DNA of 64,000 nt from Gammaproteobacteria bacterium (GCA_021648145.1 JAKITI010000002.1:62001-126000); one strand, 5' to 3'; positions 17,443 through 26,222 are shown, counted from the first letter of the stretch. Notes: generated by a model from the letters alone, not told the origin. Program-made: numbers and translations.

Positions 17443-19191
17443 AAAAACGGGGCAGAAATCCTTTTTCTGGTGACCCTCTTCCTTGGTTTCAACTTCAAAT
17501 GATAAACGTCGGCCATCTTGAAGAAGTTTTCTAAATTGACTTTCCGGCAGTGGCTTGCTGAATAAAAAACCTTGGATATGGTCGCACCCTGTATTTTTCA
17601 AAAATAACAGTTGATTATTGGTTTCTACACCTTCAGCAATCACATCAAGTTTCAAACTGCGAGCCATGGCAACAATCAATGAAGTAATGGCTTCATCGTC
17701 GGAGTCAATGGTGAGGTCACGTATAAAAGCACGGTCTATTTTTAATGTATCGATGGGAAAACGTTTTAAATAAGCCAGAGACGAATAACCAATGCCAAAA
17801 TCGTCAATTGCAACTCTGACCCCCATTGCACTGATTGCTTTTAAAGAGTCAATGGTTGTTTGAATGTTATGCATGATCGTACTTTCGGTAATCTCAATCT
17901 CTAGCAGATGAGGTTTTATACCTGCTTTTTGCACGACTTGTTTTATCGTATCCACTATGCCAGGCCTAACAAACTGGCGGCTTGACAGGTTGACTGAAAT
18001 ACGCAAATTTTGAAACGACCCACTGCTTTGCCAATCTTTAAGTTGATTACATGCTGTTTTTAATACCCACTCACCCACTGGAATAATTAAATCAGTCTCT
18101 TCAAGGGTCGGGATAAAATCTGCCGGAGAGACAAGGCCAAGTTTAGGGTGTTGCCATCGTAATAGAGCTTCAGCCCCAAAGATTTTTCCATCACTCAGAT
18201 CAACTTGTGGTTGATAATGGAGTAAAAATTCATTCTTATCTAATGCAAGTCTTAAGCTATTTTCGAGCATCATTCTCTGATAGGACTTTTCATTCATCTC
18301 TATTTTGTAAAATTGATAGCTATTTCGCCCCTCTTCTTTTGCTTTATACATCGCAGCTTCGGCATTACGCTGCAATATAGAGAGCTCTGTTCCATCGGTC
18401 GGATATATGCTGATTCCCGCACTGCTCGTGATGTATATTTCATGGTGCGTTAGATTGAAAGGCTTACTTATATTTTCAAGTAATTTTTTTACGATCTGAT
18501 GAATATCGTCTGCTTTGCCAATACTCTCCAATGTTATTGCAAATATATCACTTGATAGACGTGCAATAGAATCACATTTTCTAAGGCAGTCGGAGAGTCG
18601 CAAGCTGACTTCTTGAAGTACCTGATCACCTGCTTCATGACCCAAAGTCTCATTGATTTTTTTAAATTGATCTAAATCAATGACTACGAGAGCCATCTGT
18701 TTATTGTCTCTTTTGGATCGGGTGATGGCCTGGTGTAGCCTGTCCATAAAAAGGTTGCGGTTCGGGAGCTCGGTGAGATCATCATAATTGGCCAAATGAT
18801 ACAGGCGATTTTCAGCTCGCTTTCTTTCACTGATATCACTGAATGTTATAACTGCGCCCTCAATATTACCACTATTCTTTATAGGGTAGGATGAGTACTC
18901 CACGGGAAATGAGGAGCCATTTTCACGGTACATTTGTTCATCATCAACGGTGCACCCTTGTCCGCTTAAAAATAGGCTGGAAATACGTGATTCATGAAGT
19001 GGAAGGCATTGACCATCCGGTTTTTCCTGGCACATTAATTTAATGATCTCTTTTCCTAAAAGTTCATCTTCTGTGCGTTCCAGCATTTTTTGTGCAGACT
19101 TATTAGCAAAGGTACATTTTCCAGTCGCATCAATAGAGATGATTCCTTTGTCAGTTGAATCAAGTATGAGCTGCATGTTTTCTTCGCTCAA
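17440..19191 (-). CDS. PAS-GGDEF-EAL cyclic-di-GMP phosphodiesterase, cyclase domain degenerate
   Basis: The protein has a PAS domain (about 5-120), a GGDEF-like domain (about 150-310) and an EAL domain (about 330-570). The GGDEF signature is SSDIF, so cyclase activity is probably lost. The EAL domain keeps EALLRWQHP, VNLSSRQF, EITES, DDFGIGYSSL, KIDRAFI and AEGVE, so c-di-GMP hydrolysis is likely. The frame is open to a GTG at 19230, but that has no ribosome binding site. AAGGAG (19203-19198) sits six bases before a TTG at 19191, which I prefer (583 residues). It faces wspR, suggesting opposing control of the same second messenger. Confidence 0.88.
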   Translation of the reverse strand: MSEENMQLILDSTDKGIISIDATGKCTFANKSAQKMLERTEDELLGKEIIKLMCQEKPDGQCLPLHESRISSLFLSGQGCTVDDEQMYRENGSSFPVEYSSYPIKNSGNIEGAVITFSDISERKRAENRLYHLANYDDLTELPNRNLFMDRLHQAITRSKRDNKQMALVVIDLDQFKKINETLGHEAGDQVLQEVSLRLSDCLRKCDSIARLSSDIFAITLESIGKADDIHQIVKKLLENISKPFNLTHHEIYITSSAGISIYPTDGTELSILQRNAEAAMYKAKEEGRNSYQFYKIEMNEKSYQRMMLENSLRLALDKNEFLLHYQPQVDLSDGKIFGAEALLRWQHPKLGLVSPADFIPTLEETDLIIPVGEWVLKTACNQLKDWQSSGSFQNLRISVNLSSRQFVRPGIVDTIKQVVQKAGIKPHLLEIEITESTIMHNIQTTIDSLKAISAMGVRVAIDDFGIGYSSLAYLKRFPIDTLKIDRAFIRDLTIDSDDEAITSLIVAMARSLKLDVIAEGVETNNQLLFLKNTGCDHIQGFLFSKPLPESQFRKLLQDGRRLSFEVETKEEGHQKKDFCPVF

Positions 19192-19300
19192 GGGGGTCTC
19201 CTTCGGGGGCTGCTGCATTGGTATATGCACTTTTGTTTCTTGAGTGTTCCGTCAAGAGGAGTATCGACAAAGGGTAGGAGATCTTTATTATTAATAACTT

Positions 19301-20296
19301 TTAAGTTTGAGCTGAAACCAGTGAAGCTATGGCCTCTATAAAGTCCGGTCTACTATTAAGTGCTGGAATATAATGATATTTTTCACCACCTGACTCAATA
19401 AAATATGCTCTGTTTTCCACAGCAATTTCTTCGAGAGTTTCCAGGCAATCAGCACTGAACCCTGGGCAGACAAGATCAAGGCTTTTGATGCCACTTTGAG
19501 CGAGCTTTTTAAGTGTTTCGTCAGTATAGGGTTTTAGCCATTCTGCTCGGCCAAAGCGTGATTGAAATGTCACAACCCACTGCTCTTTGGGCAGCTTAAG
19601 CTGCTCTGCAACGCTTTGTGCTGTTTCCAGGCACTCATCATAATAGGGGTCGCCCTGAGTGTGGTGGTGTTTGGGGCAACCATGAAAAGAGAGTACTAAT
19701 TTTTCTGCTTGACCGTGTTTTGCCCAATGCTCCTGGATTGAATTGCATAATGCACTGATATATTTGGGGTGGGTGTGGTATCGGCTGATAAATTGCAGGT
19801 GAGGCAGGTTACGCCAACTTTTGAATGTATTCGCGATTTCATCGAAAGTCGATGCCGCTGTTGTGCATGAATGTTGAGGGTATAACGGTAAAACAATAAT
19901 GCGCTTTACTCCATGCTGCCTAAGTTTTTCGAGGGCAGAAGGGATGGATGGATTGCCATAACGCATTCCGAGTTCAACTTTGACTGTATCTCCCAGTTTT
20001 TTTTGCAGCGCATCTTTTTGTGCTTGGGATATGACAAGTAGAGGTGAGCCTTCATCCGTCCATACTGATTTGTAAAGTGCTGCGGAGCGACGCGGACGTG
20101 TACGCAAAATAATGCCGTGCAAGATCAGCCACCAGGGGATGCGTGGTATATCAACAATGCGCGGATCCCATAAAAACTGCTTTAAGTAACGACGTACTGC
20201 TTTAGGGGTGGCCGCATCAGGCGTTCCTAAATTAGTGATTAAAACTCCCACGGATAAATTTTTATTGTGTGTTGAGTTACTATTTATTTTAGTCAT
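19301..20296 (-). CDS. hemH: Ferrochelatase
   Basis: This 331-residue protein has LITNLGTPDAATPKAVRRYL at the N-terminus, GSPLLVISQAQ, and the active-site region LSFHGCPKHHHTQGDPYYDEC with the metal-binding His. It inserts Fe2+ into protoporphyrin IX, the last haem step. It follows rnhA on the minus strand with a 47-base gap. Its presence is consistent with the c-type haem motif in the nearby receptor, but that link is not specific. Confidence 0.96.
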   Translation of the reverse strand: MTKINSNSTHNKNLSVGVLITNLGTPDAATPKAVRRYLKQFLWDPRIVDIPRIPWWLILHGIILRTRPRRSAALYKSVWTDEGSPLLVISQAQKDALQKKLGDTVKVELGMRYGNPSIPSALEKLRQHGVKRIIVLPLYPQHSCTTAASTFDEIANTFKSWRNLPHLQFISRYHTHPKYISALCNSIQEHWAKHGQAEKLVLSFHGCPKHHHTQGDPYYDECLETAQSVAEQLKLPKEQWVVTFQSRFGRAEWLKPYTDETLKKLAQSGIKSLDLVCPGFSADCLETLEEIAVENRAYFIESGGEKYHYIPALNSRPDFIEAIASLVSAQT

Positions 20297-20343
20297 GAGC
20301 GCTTGGTTTAAATATTAATAAAGTTTTGATTTTGGAGTATCAT

Positions 20344-20784
20344 TCACAATGTGAGTTGATCAATGCCTCTGTTGGCCAGTTCATCTGCTTTTTCATTTTC
20401 AGGGTGTCCAGAGTGCCCTTTGACCCACAGCCACTCAATTTCATGGATGCTTGTTGCGGCATCAAGACGGCGCCATAAATCATCATTTTTAACAGGCTTT
20501 TTATTGGCCGTTTTCCAACCACGCTTTTTCCAGTTGACAATCCACTGGCTAATGCCATCTTTGACATATTTTGAATCCGTGGTCAGTTGTACGTGACAGG
20601 GTTTTTTGAGTGATTCCAGACTCATGATGGCCGCCATGAGTTCCATGCGATTATTGGTTGAGTGGTTTTCACCGCCAAAAATCTCTTTTTCATGGCCGTT
20701 ATATTTTAATATGGCTCCCCAGCCCCCTGGGCCAGGGTTGCCACGACATGCGCCATCAGTAAAAATTTCAACCATAGAATTCAC
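20344..20784 (-). CDS. rnhA: Ribonuclease HI
   Basis: This 146-residue protein has the four carboxylates in [30 protein letters not shown] and NEKADELA. The typical basic handle region ([20 protein letters not shown]) is also present. It cleaves RNA in RNA-DNA hybrids. The start overlaps the stop of the upstream methyltransferase by four bases (ATGA). MVEIFTDG at the fourth codon is the alternative start. Confidence 0.96.
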   Translation of the reverse strand: MNSMVEIFTDGACRGNPGPGGWGAILKYNGHEKEIFGGENHSTNNRMELMAAIMSLESLKKPCHVQLTTDSKYVKDGISQWIVNWKKRGWKTANKKPVKNDDLWRRLDAATSIHEIEWLWVKGHSGHPENEKADELANRGIDQLTL

Positions 20785-21539
20785 TCTTTATTATCTGTTT
20801 TGTAATTTCTCAGTGTTGGCTGAGTCAGGCTTGAAGCCAGTGCTTTTTGTGGCCACCAACGAGGTTTGATCGGTGTGTAGGTGATCACTCGTTTTTTTAC
20901 AACTAACATATATGCACCGCCGCATTGAGGGTACCAACGCGCACCTGTTGATTCGAGAATTTTCAGGTTTTGCATTATTTTTTGTTGCTGAAGGGGGGGG
21001 CGAAAGCAGTAGTTGTGTTGTTCGATAATATCAAAACCTACTTCTTTCAGCCATTGTTTAATGTGAGATACTCCGTGAAAGTGGCCACACCAAGGGGCAT
21101 TCGTTTTTTGTTTTGAAAATACTTGCCACAGTCCGAGCAGGCTATACGGGTTAAATCCGCAGATAACAACGTGCCCTTCAGGAATCAATATTCGGTCTAT
21201 TTCACGCAAAATTAGGTCGGGCGATTGCGTGAGTTCAAGAGTATGATGAAGCAGTACAACATCAATTGTATCGGTGGTGATAGGAAGTGCATCATAGCGG
21301 CCATAGACATTAATCGCTTTATCGGGGTGCTTTGTATCAGTAGATAGAGTTGTGTGATGCTTAATCTGGCTGGCTTGACGCAAGTCCCTGCTCGTTAAAT
21401 GTTCAATTTGAAGTAGCTCGTAACCGAATAGTTTGGAAAGAGCTTCATCAATTAATATCTGCTCTGTTTCCAGTACATGCTGGCCAATGGCGCTGGAGTA
21501 CCAGCGTCGCATTTTTTGCAGCATTAACAGTTCAGACAT
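20781..21539 (-). CDS. SAM-dependent methyltransferase, YafS-like
   Basis: This 252-residue class I methyltransferase-like protein has a weakened nucleotide loop and the core [25 protein letters not shown], then [18 protein letters not shown]. coli has the equivalent gene (yafS) directly beside rnhA, and the coding overlap with rnhA here supports the same family. The substrate is unknown. It is the first gene of a minus-strand run yafS-like/rnhA/hemH and lies 77 bases from the divergent uup. Confidence 0.82.
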   Translation of the reverse strand: MSELLMLQKMRRWYSSAIGQHVLETEQILIDEALSKLFGYELLQIEHLTSRDLRQASQIKHHTTLSTDTKHPDKAINVYGRYDALPITTDTIDVVLLHHTLELTQSPDLILREIDRILIPEGHVVICGFNPYSLLGLWQVFSKQKTNAPWCGHFHGVSHIKQWLKEVGFDIIEQHNYCFRPPLQQQKIMQNLKILESTGARWYPQCGGAYMLVVKKRVITYTPIKPRWWPQKALASSLTQPTLRNYKTDNKE

Positions 21540-21616
21540 CGGTTTATGTTCCCTTTATTTAAGTGACAGTTACAGGCAGAATGTCGTCAGTTTAATTTAT
21601 AGATAAAAAAAACACT

Positions 21617-23491
21617 ATGGCATTATTAAATTTAAGAAATATTTGTGTTAGTTATGGCGGCCCATTGTTGCTTGATCATATCAACTTTCAGATCAATACG
21701 GGTGAGCGGCTCTGCTTGATTGGGCGTAATGGTGAGGGTAAATCGACCCTGATGAAGCTGATCGCTGGTGAAATTGTAGCCGATGACGGCGTGATTGAGC
21801 GTTCTCAGAGTATAAAAATTGCAAAGCTCGCTCAGGAAGTGCCGCAAAATATTGAGCAATCTATTTATGAGGTGGTGGCGGCAGGCTTGGGGCACGTCGG
21901 ACAGCTTTTGAGTGATTATCATGAAGTGTTGAATCAGCTCGAAGCTGGAGAGGATGTGCTGGATCAGCTAGAGAAAGTTCAACATGAGTTAGAGTCGCAC
22001 GATGGATGGTTGTTGCAGCAGCGAGTGGATTCAGTGCTGACTCGGCTCAGCCTGGATGCAGAACTTTCATTTGCGGGGCTTTCGGGTGGGCTTAAGCGGC
22101 GGGTTTTGCTGGCACAAGCCTTAGTCACCGAACCTGATCTATTATTACTGGATGAGCCGACCAATCATCTGGATATTGCTTCGATTGATTGGCTTGAAGC
22201 CTTTTTGTTGGGTTATAAAGGTGCACTGTTATTTGTGACTCATGATCGAATGTTGTTGCAAAATCTGGCGACACGAATGATAGAGCTGGATCGAGGTCAA
22301 CTCACCAGTTGGCCGGGTGATTATCACGCATATTTACGCCATAAAGAAGAGATGCTTGATGCCGAAGCATCACAGCGCGCTGAGTTTGATAAAAAGCTGG
22401 CAAAAGAAGAGGTGTGGGTTCGTCAGGGAATTAAAGCGAGGCGTACACGTAACGAAGGGCGAGTACGTGCGTTAGAAGCATTGCGTAAACAAGCGGGTGA
22501 AAGGCGCATGCGTTCGGGTACGGCAAAGATACAAATGCAAGAAGCGACACGCTCTGGGAAAGTCGTTGTTGAAGTTGAAAATGTCAGCTTTAACTATCCT
22601 GAAAAAGTCTGCATGCACAATTTCAGCACTACCATTATACGGGGTGATAAAATCGGCATCATTGGCCCGAACGGCTCAGGAAAAACTACACTGTTAAAAA
22701 TCTTGTTAGGAAAACTGGAGCCACAAACAGGAAGTGTCAAGCAGGGAACCAGTTTGAAAGTGGCCTATTTTGATCAGCTAAGAAGTCAGCTCGATGAAGA
22801 AAAAAGCGTTCAAGATAACGTTGCTGAAAATGGCGATGAGCTGATGATTGATGGCAAACCACGCCATGTCATGGGCTACTTGCAGGACTTTTTATTCAGC
22901 CCGGAGCGTGTTCGAACACCCGTTAAAGCGCTCTCAGGTGGAGAGCGAAATCGACTGCTGCTTGCTAAATTATTTACCAAGCCTGCTAATGTTCTCGTGA
23001 TGGATGAGCCGACCAATGATCTTGATGTGGAAACACTGGAGCTATTAGAGTCCCGCTTAGTCGCTTACCAAGGGACACTATTGCTGGTCAGTCATGATCG
23101 TGCCTTTCTCAATAATGTCGTGACGAGTACGTTAATTCTTGAAGGTGAAGGTCAGATCAGTGAATACGTGGGTGGTTACGATGATTGGCTCAGACAGCGC
23201 CCTCAGATTGAAATAAAAGCGCCAGTGAAACAAAAAAAACCTCAAGTAGAACCTAAACCAGAGAGCAATAAACCTGTTAAATTGAGTTACAAAGAGCAGC
23301 AAGAGCTAGAAGATTTACCACAACTGATCGAATCTTTGGAAGAAGAGCAAAAGTCTTTGAACCAAGCGATGGCGGATCCAGAGTTTTATAAAAAAGAAGC
23401 GGATGTGATCGCCAAGTCATCAAGCCGACTTTCAGTGATTGGTGATGAGCTGGCTAAAGCTTACGCTCGCTGGGAAATATTGGATGCCTGA
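21617..23491 (+). CDS. uup: ABC-F family ATPase Uup
   Basis: This 624-residue protein has two ABC cassettes without membrane segments. Cassette 1 has GRNGEGKST, LSGGLKRR and LLLLDEPTNHLD; cassette 2 has GPNGSGKTT, LSGGERNR and VMDEPTNDLD. A basic linker joins them and a C-terminal coiled coil (about 550-624) ends the protein, the Uup architecture. Uup acts on ribosomes and on branched DNA intermediates, and loss raises transposon precise excision in E. coli. It is divergent from the methyltransferase/rnhA/hemH run. Confidence 0.93.
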   Translation: MALLNLRNICVSYGGPLLLDHINFQINTGERLCLIGRNGEGKSTLMKLIAGEIVADDGVIERSQSIKIAKLAQEVPQNIEQSIYEVVAAGLGHVGQLLSDYHEVLNQLEAGEDVLDQLEKVQHELESHDGWLLQQRVDSVLTRLSLDAELSFAGLSGGLKRRVLLAQALVTEPDLLLLDEPTNHLDIASIDWLEAFLLGYKGALLFVTHDRMLLQNLATRMIELDRGQLTSWPGDYHAYLRHKEEMLDAEASQRAEFDKKLAKEEVWVRQGIKARRTRNEGRVRALEALRKQAGERRMRSGTAKIQMQEATRSGKVVVEVENVSFNYPEKVCMHNFSTTIIRGDKIGIIGPNGSGKTTLLKILLGKLEPQTGSVKQGTSLKVAYFDQLRSQLDEEKSVQDNVAENGDELMIDGKPRHVMGYLQDFLFSPERVRTPVKALSGGERNRLLLAKLFTKPANVLVMDEPTNDLDVETLELLESRLVAYQGTLLLVSHDRAFLNNVVTSTLILEGEGQISEYVGGYDDWLRQRPQIEIKAPVKQKKPQVEPKPESNKPVKLSYKEQQELEDLPQLIESLEEEQKSLNQAMADPEFYKKEADVIAKSSSRLSVIGDELAKAYARWEILDA

Positions 23492-23509
23492 TTGGGCGGG
23501 AGAAAAATT

Positions 23510-24181
23510 ATGAATGTACTAATTACAGGAGCCAATCGTGGCATTGGTCTGGGGTTTGTTGAACACTATCTGGATCAGGGGTATAAGGTTTGGGCGTGTT
23601 ACCGCAGTGATTTAGGTGGGCTGGCTGACATCACTTCGCCTGGTTTGCATGCCGTACGGTGGGATGTTCAGGAAGACAAAACGACAGCGGCATTAGCAGA
23701 AATGGACTTGCCTGATTCACTGGATCTATTGATAAACAATGCTGGTATTTATGGTGCTAATCAGTCGTTTGAAACGGTCACAGCCGAAACCATGAAGACC
23801 GTGTTTGATATCGACTGTCTGGGCGCACTACGAGTCGCGCAAGCCCTTAAGTCGCGTATCGAAAAAGCACGGGGTACGATTGCTAATTTAAGCTCGAAAA
23901 TGGGGTCGTCAGATGATAATAGCAGTGGAGGTTGTTACGCATACCGAGCTGCAAAAGCGGCACTGGTGATTATTTCTAAATCAATGGCCATTGATTTAGC
24001 TGAATATGGTATTCAGGTGATTACGTTGCATCCTGGCTGGGTGCGTACTGATATGACGGGGCACGGTGGATTGATTGATGTGACTCAATCCATTGCAGGA
24101 ATGAGTGATGTGATTCAACGCATTGGTGAGTATGAGCTCGGTGCATTTGTCGCATTTGATGGCAAGGTTGTGCCTTATTAA
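23510..24181 (+). CDS. Short-chain dehydrogenase/reductase
   Basis: This 223-residue protein is read from the ATG at 23510 behind GGGCGGGAG. The frame extends to 23492, but that would start at the uup stop with no ribosome binding site. It has the Rossmann motif TGANRGIG, the NNAG motif, catalytic S in NLSSKMGS and Y-x3-K in YRAAK. The family is C-factor/sniffer-like SDRs; the substrate is unknown. It follows uup closely and may be co-transcribed. Confidence 0.88.
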   Translation: MNVLITGANRGIGLGFVEHYLDQGYKVWACYRSDLGGLADITSPGLHAVRWDVQEDKTTAALAEMDLPDSLDLLINNAGIYGANQSFETVTAETMKTVFDIDCLGALRVAQALKSRIEKARGTIANLSSKMGSSDDNSSGGCYAYRAAKAALVIISKSMAIDLAEYGIQVITLHPGWVRTDMTGHGGLIDVTQSIAGMSDVIQRIGEYELGAFVAFDGKVVPY

Positions 24182-24199
24182 TGTTGACACTCAGTCGCT

Positions 24200-24218
24200 G
24201 TATTACAATGAGTAATAC
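24200..24218. promoter_or_regulatory. Palindromic operator candidate of the antitoxin gene
   Basis: GTATTAC-AATGA-GTAATAC is a perfect 7-base inverted repeat 20 bases before the antitoxin start codon. A TTGACA at 24184-24189 lies just upstream. Ribbon-helix-helix antitoxins usually bind such palindromes to repress their own operon, so this is the likely autoregulatory site. Confidence 0.55.
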
Positions 24219-24238
24219 GGTAATTATTGAGAAGGCAT

Positions 24239-24478
24239 ATGATCACTCTTAGGCTTGACCCTAAATTGGAAAAAACAATCAATCATACGGCGCAGCGATT
24301 AGGTGTCAGTAAATCTGAGTTGGTAAGAAAAAGCCTCACGGAATTTTTTGACAAATTAGAACGGCCATCCCCATGGGAGCTCGGTAGAGAACTTTTTGGA
24401 AAGTATGCGAGTGGGCAAGATAACCTTTCACAAGATAGAAAAGTTCTCATTAAAAATAAAATACGATCAAAAAAATAA
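24239..24478 (+). CDS. Ribbon-helix-helix (CopG-type) antitoxin
   Basis: This 79-residue protein starts MITLRLDPKLEKTINHTAQR, then LGVSKSELVRKSLTEFFDKL, a standard RHH fold: beta-strand binds DNA, two helices dimerise. The C-terminal segment (PWELGRELFGKYASGQ, DNLSQDRKVLIKNKI) resembles the toxin-binding tail of antitoxins paired with PIN nucleases. A TTG at 24227 keeps the frame open, but GAGAAGG before the ATG at 24239 decides the start. Its stop overlaps the toxin start by one base (TAATG). The toxin is truncated, so this is an orphan antitoxin or repressor. Confidence 0.82.
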   Translation: MITLRLDPKLEKTINHTAQRLGVSKSELVRKSLTEFFDKLERPSPWELGRELFGKYASGQDNLSQDRKVLIKNKIRSKK

Positions 24479-24540
24479 TGAAGAAAATATTAATAGATTC
24501 AGGCCCATTGATCGCTTTGTTCTCGTACGTAATCTATTAA
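24478..24540 (+). pseudogene. Truncated PIN-domain toxin (first ~15 codons remain)
   Basis: Immediately after the antitoxin, a frame reads MKKILIDSGPLIALF and then SYVIY and a stop. ILIDSGPLIALF is the start of a PIN-domain endoribonuclease, including the first conserved acidic residue (D7). Nothing resembling the remaining ~120 residues follows. From about 24508 the DNA matches a segment of the response-regulator gene at 26385-26430, so the toxin was probably cut off by recombination. Confidence 0.7.
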
Positions 24541-24553
24541 CTCTCAGCCATCC
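24508..24553 (+). repeat. 46-bp segment shared with the double-receiver regulator gene (copy 1)
   Basis: Bases 24508-24553 match 26385-26430 in 42 of 46 positions by hand alignment, with a perfect 22-base run (24524-24545 against 26401-26422). The second copy is coding, antisense to the regulator's REC2 region around GRELIDYVREQSNQSS. This copy lies across the broken end of the toxin. Confidence 0.75.
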
Positions 24554-24734
24554 CTGCCAAAAATTCACTCACTAACATGACAGCTAATTCCTTTTGCCCC
24601 GGCCGTCCTGCGTCCGTTACGGCTCCGTACAACATCGCCCTTCGTTTCATTGCGTCAATCTAAAGCCGCCGTCTGCATCACTTTGAATGACCCTTTATTA
24701 TCTAGGATTTATGACCATTTTAGAGTGAGATAAA
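24541..24734. other. Non-coding remnant block after the broken toxin
   Basis: No ORF with recognisable protein features was found here. The part at about 24595-24690 is visibly richer in G and C than its neighbours (CCCCGGCCGTCCTGCGTCCG and onward) and looks foreign. It could be the end of a decayed mobile element or repeat, but no inverted ends or target duplication were identified. Confidence 0.4.
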
Positions 24735-24765
24735 TTGAGTGAAAATATTTTTTGTATGTTATAAT
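24735..24765 (+). promoter_or_regulatory. Promoter candidate for ppk2
   Basis: A perfect TATAAT (24760-24765) is preceded by TGT, giving an extended -10 box. A weak TTGAGT lies 19 bases upstream. It is 50 bases before the ppk2 ATG at 24815. Confidence 0.5.
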
Positions 24766-24814
24766 TAAACTCATCTTAAAGGCTGTTGATCTAGTGAGGA
24801 GTCGAAATAAAATT

Positions 24815-25732
24815 ATGACTAAAAAGGCAAAAGAAAATAGCCATGGTGTAGAGGATAAAACCCAGAAAAAAATTAAATTTGATCTTAATGCTAGAAATCC
24901 AAAGATCAGATGGAACGAAGATGGGAACTATCCTTACAATAAAAAAATGGATGTGGTGACCTATGAACGAGAGAAACATTTGTTACAAATTGAGCTGTTA
25001 AAGGCTCAAGGTTGGATTCAAGATGCCAAACAGCGGGTTGTCATTGTTTTTGAGGGGCGTGATGCTGCTGGCAAAGGTGGAACGATTAAGCGTTTTATGG
25101 AGCACCTTAATCCACGTGGTGCAAAAGTAATTGCATTAGAAAAGCCTAATGCTCGAGAGCGAAATCAGTGGTATTACCAGCGTTATATCCAACACCTTCC
25201 ATCTAAAGGTGAAATCGTGTTATTTGATCGCTCTTGGTACAACCGTGCGGGTGTTGAAAGGGTGATGGGTTTTTGTGATGATCGCGAGTATTTAGAGTTC
25301 CTGCGCCAAACACCAGAATTTGAAAGAATGCTCGTTAATTCTGGATTGATTGTTTTTAAGTACTGGTTTTCAGTGAGTCGTGAAGAGCAGTTTCGTCGCT
25401 TTAAATCACGCCAAAAAGATCCTTTGAAACAATGGAAGTTAAGTCCAGTTGATATGGCATCACTTGGTAAGTGGCATGATTACACTAAAAGTAAGGAGGA
25501 GATGTTTTTCCATACAGATACGAAGGATGCTCCCTGGACAGTTATTAAATCAGATGATAAAAAACGTGGCCGCCTTAACTGTATGCGTCACTTTTTAAGT
25601 CTATTGAGCTACCCAAATAAGGATACAGATGTTGTTGGGAAGTTAGACCCCCTTATTGCTGGCTCTGCAAAGAATATTCATGAGAAAGACGAATCTACTG
25701 ATTACTATAATCAGCCAGATACAAATATATAA
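24815..25732 (+). CDS. ppk2: Polyphosphate kinase 2
   Basis: This 305-residue protein is read from the ATG at 24815 with TGAGGAG upstream. The frame is open to a TTG at 24752, but that overlaps the promoter. It has the PPK2 P-loop FEGRDAAGKGGTIKRFMEHL, the lid region LEKPNARERNQWYYQRY and the Walker B-like FDRSWYNRAGVERVMGFC. These enzymes move phosphate between polyphosphate and nucleotides. A single PPK2 domain of this type usually favours making NTP or NDP from polyphosphate; the exact class cannot be told by eye. A lysine-rich protein gene follows 87 bases later. Confidence 0.93.
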   Translation: MTKKAKENSHGVEDKTQKKIKFDLNARNPKIRWNEDGNYPYNKKMDVVTYEREKHLLQIELLKAQGWIQDAKQRVVIVFEGRDAAGKGGTIKRFMEHLNPRGAKVIALEKPNARERNQWYYQRYIQHLPSKGEIVLFDRSWYNRAGVERVMGFCDDREYLEFLRQTPEFERMLVNSGLIVFKYWFSVSREEQFRRFKSRQKDPLKQWKLSPVDMASLGKWHDYTKSKEEMFFHTDTKDAPWTVIKSDDKKRGRLNCMRHFLSLLSYPNKDTDVVGKLDPLIAGSAKNIHEKDESTDYYNQPDTNI

Positions 25733-25819
25733 AATAGCCATACAAATACATGCTATGTATTTCGACTCTAGCTAGCATTTTTATGCTTAAACGAATTTTT
25801 TACTATCAGGAGAAAAAAT

Positions 25820-26125
25820 ATGAGTTCAGAAGCAAAGAAACTGAAAATTAAAAAAAGAATTAAAAAGATCATTAAAAAGTCCCAAAAAGATATTGCAAAG
25901 GCTTTAGACTCGGCTAAAAAAGCTGAAGCAAAAGCTAACAAGGCATCTTTACAAGCTCATGCAGCTCAAGATTTGGTGATTAAAGCTGAAAATCGTCTAA
26001 AAAAAGCCACTTCACAGCTTAAACAATTAAAGGCGGATGAAAGCGCCAAGAAAAAGACGGCGAAAAAAACAGCTAAAAAGAAAGGTATTAAGGAAGCTAA
26101 AAAAAATAAGAAAAAAAACAAATAA
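25820..26125 (+). CDS. Lysine/alanine-rich helical protein, histone H1-like
   Basis: This 101-residue protein is almost entirely Lys, Ala, Glu, Ser and Gln, with an N-terminal basic stretch (KKLKIKKRIKKIIKKSQKD), a central coiled-coil-like segment (about 25-70) and a C-terminal K/A tail (KKKTAKKTAKKKGIKEAKKN). It has an AGGAG ribosome binding site. There are no cysteines, aromatic residues or signal peptide. Such proteins bind polyanions, DNA or polyphosphate. Its place right after ppk2 suggests polyphosphate granule or nucleoid binding, which is inference. Confidence 0.7.
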   Translation: MSSEAKKLKIKKRIKKIIKKSQKDIAKALDSAKKAEAKANKASLQAHAAQDLVIKAENRLKKATSQLKQLKADESAKKKTAKKTAKKKGIKEAKKNKKKNK

Positions 26126-26144
26126 ATTTTTAATAGTTCAAAAG

Positions 26145-26180
26145 AGCAGCGCACCATCAAAGGAAGGGTGTGCTGCTTTT
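26145..26180. terminator. Intrinsic terminator between convergent genes
   Basis: An 11-base stem (26145-26155 with 26167-26177, one G-U pair) is followed by T residues on the plus strand and flanked by A residues upstream. It can therefore stop both the lysine-rich gene and the opposing regulator gene. Confidence 0.85.
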
Positions 26181-26222
26181 GAAAAGGTGTCAGTTGCCAG
26201 GTAAAAGGGCTTGGTTGTTATA

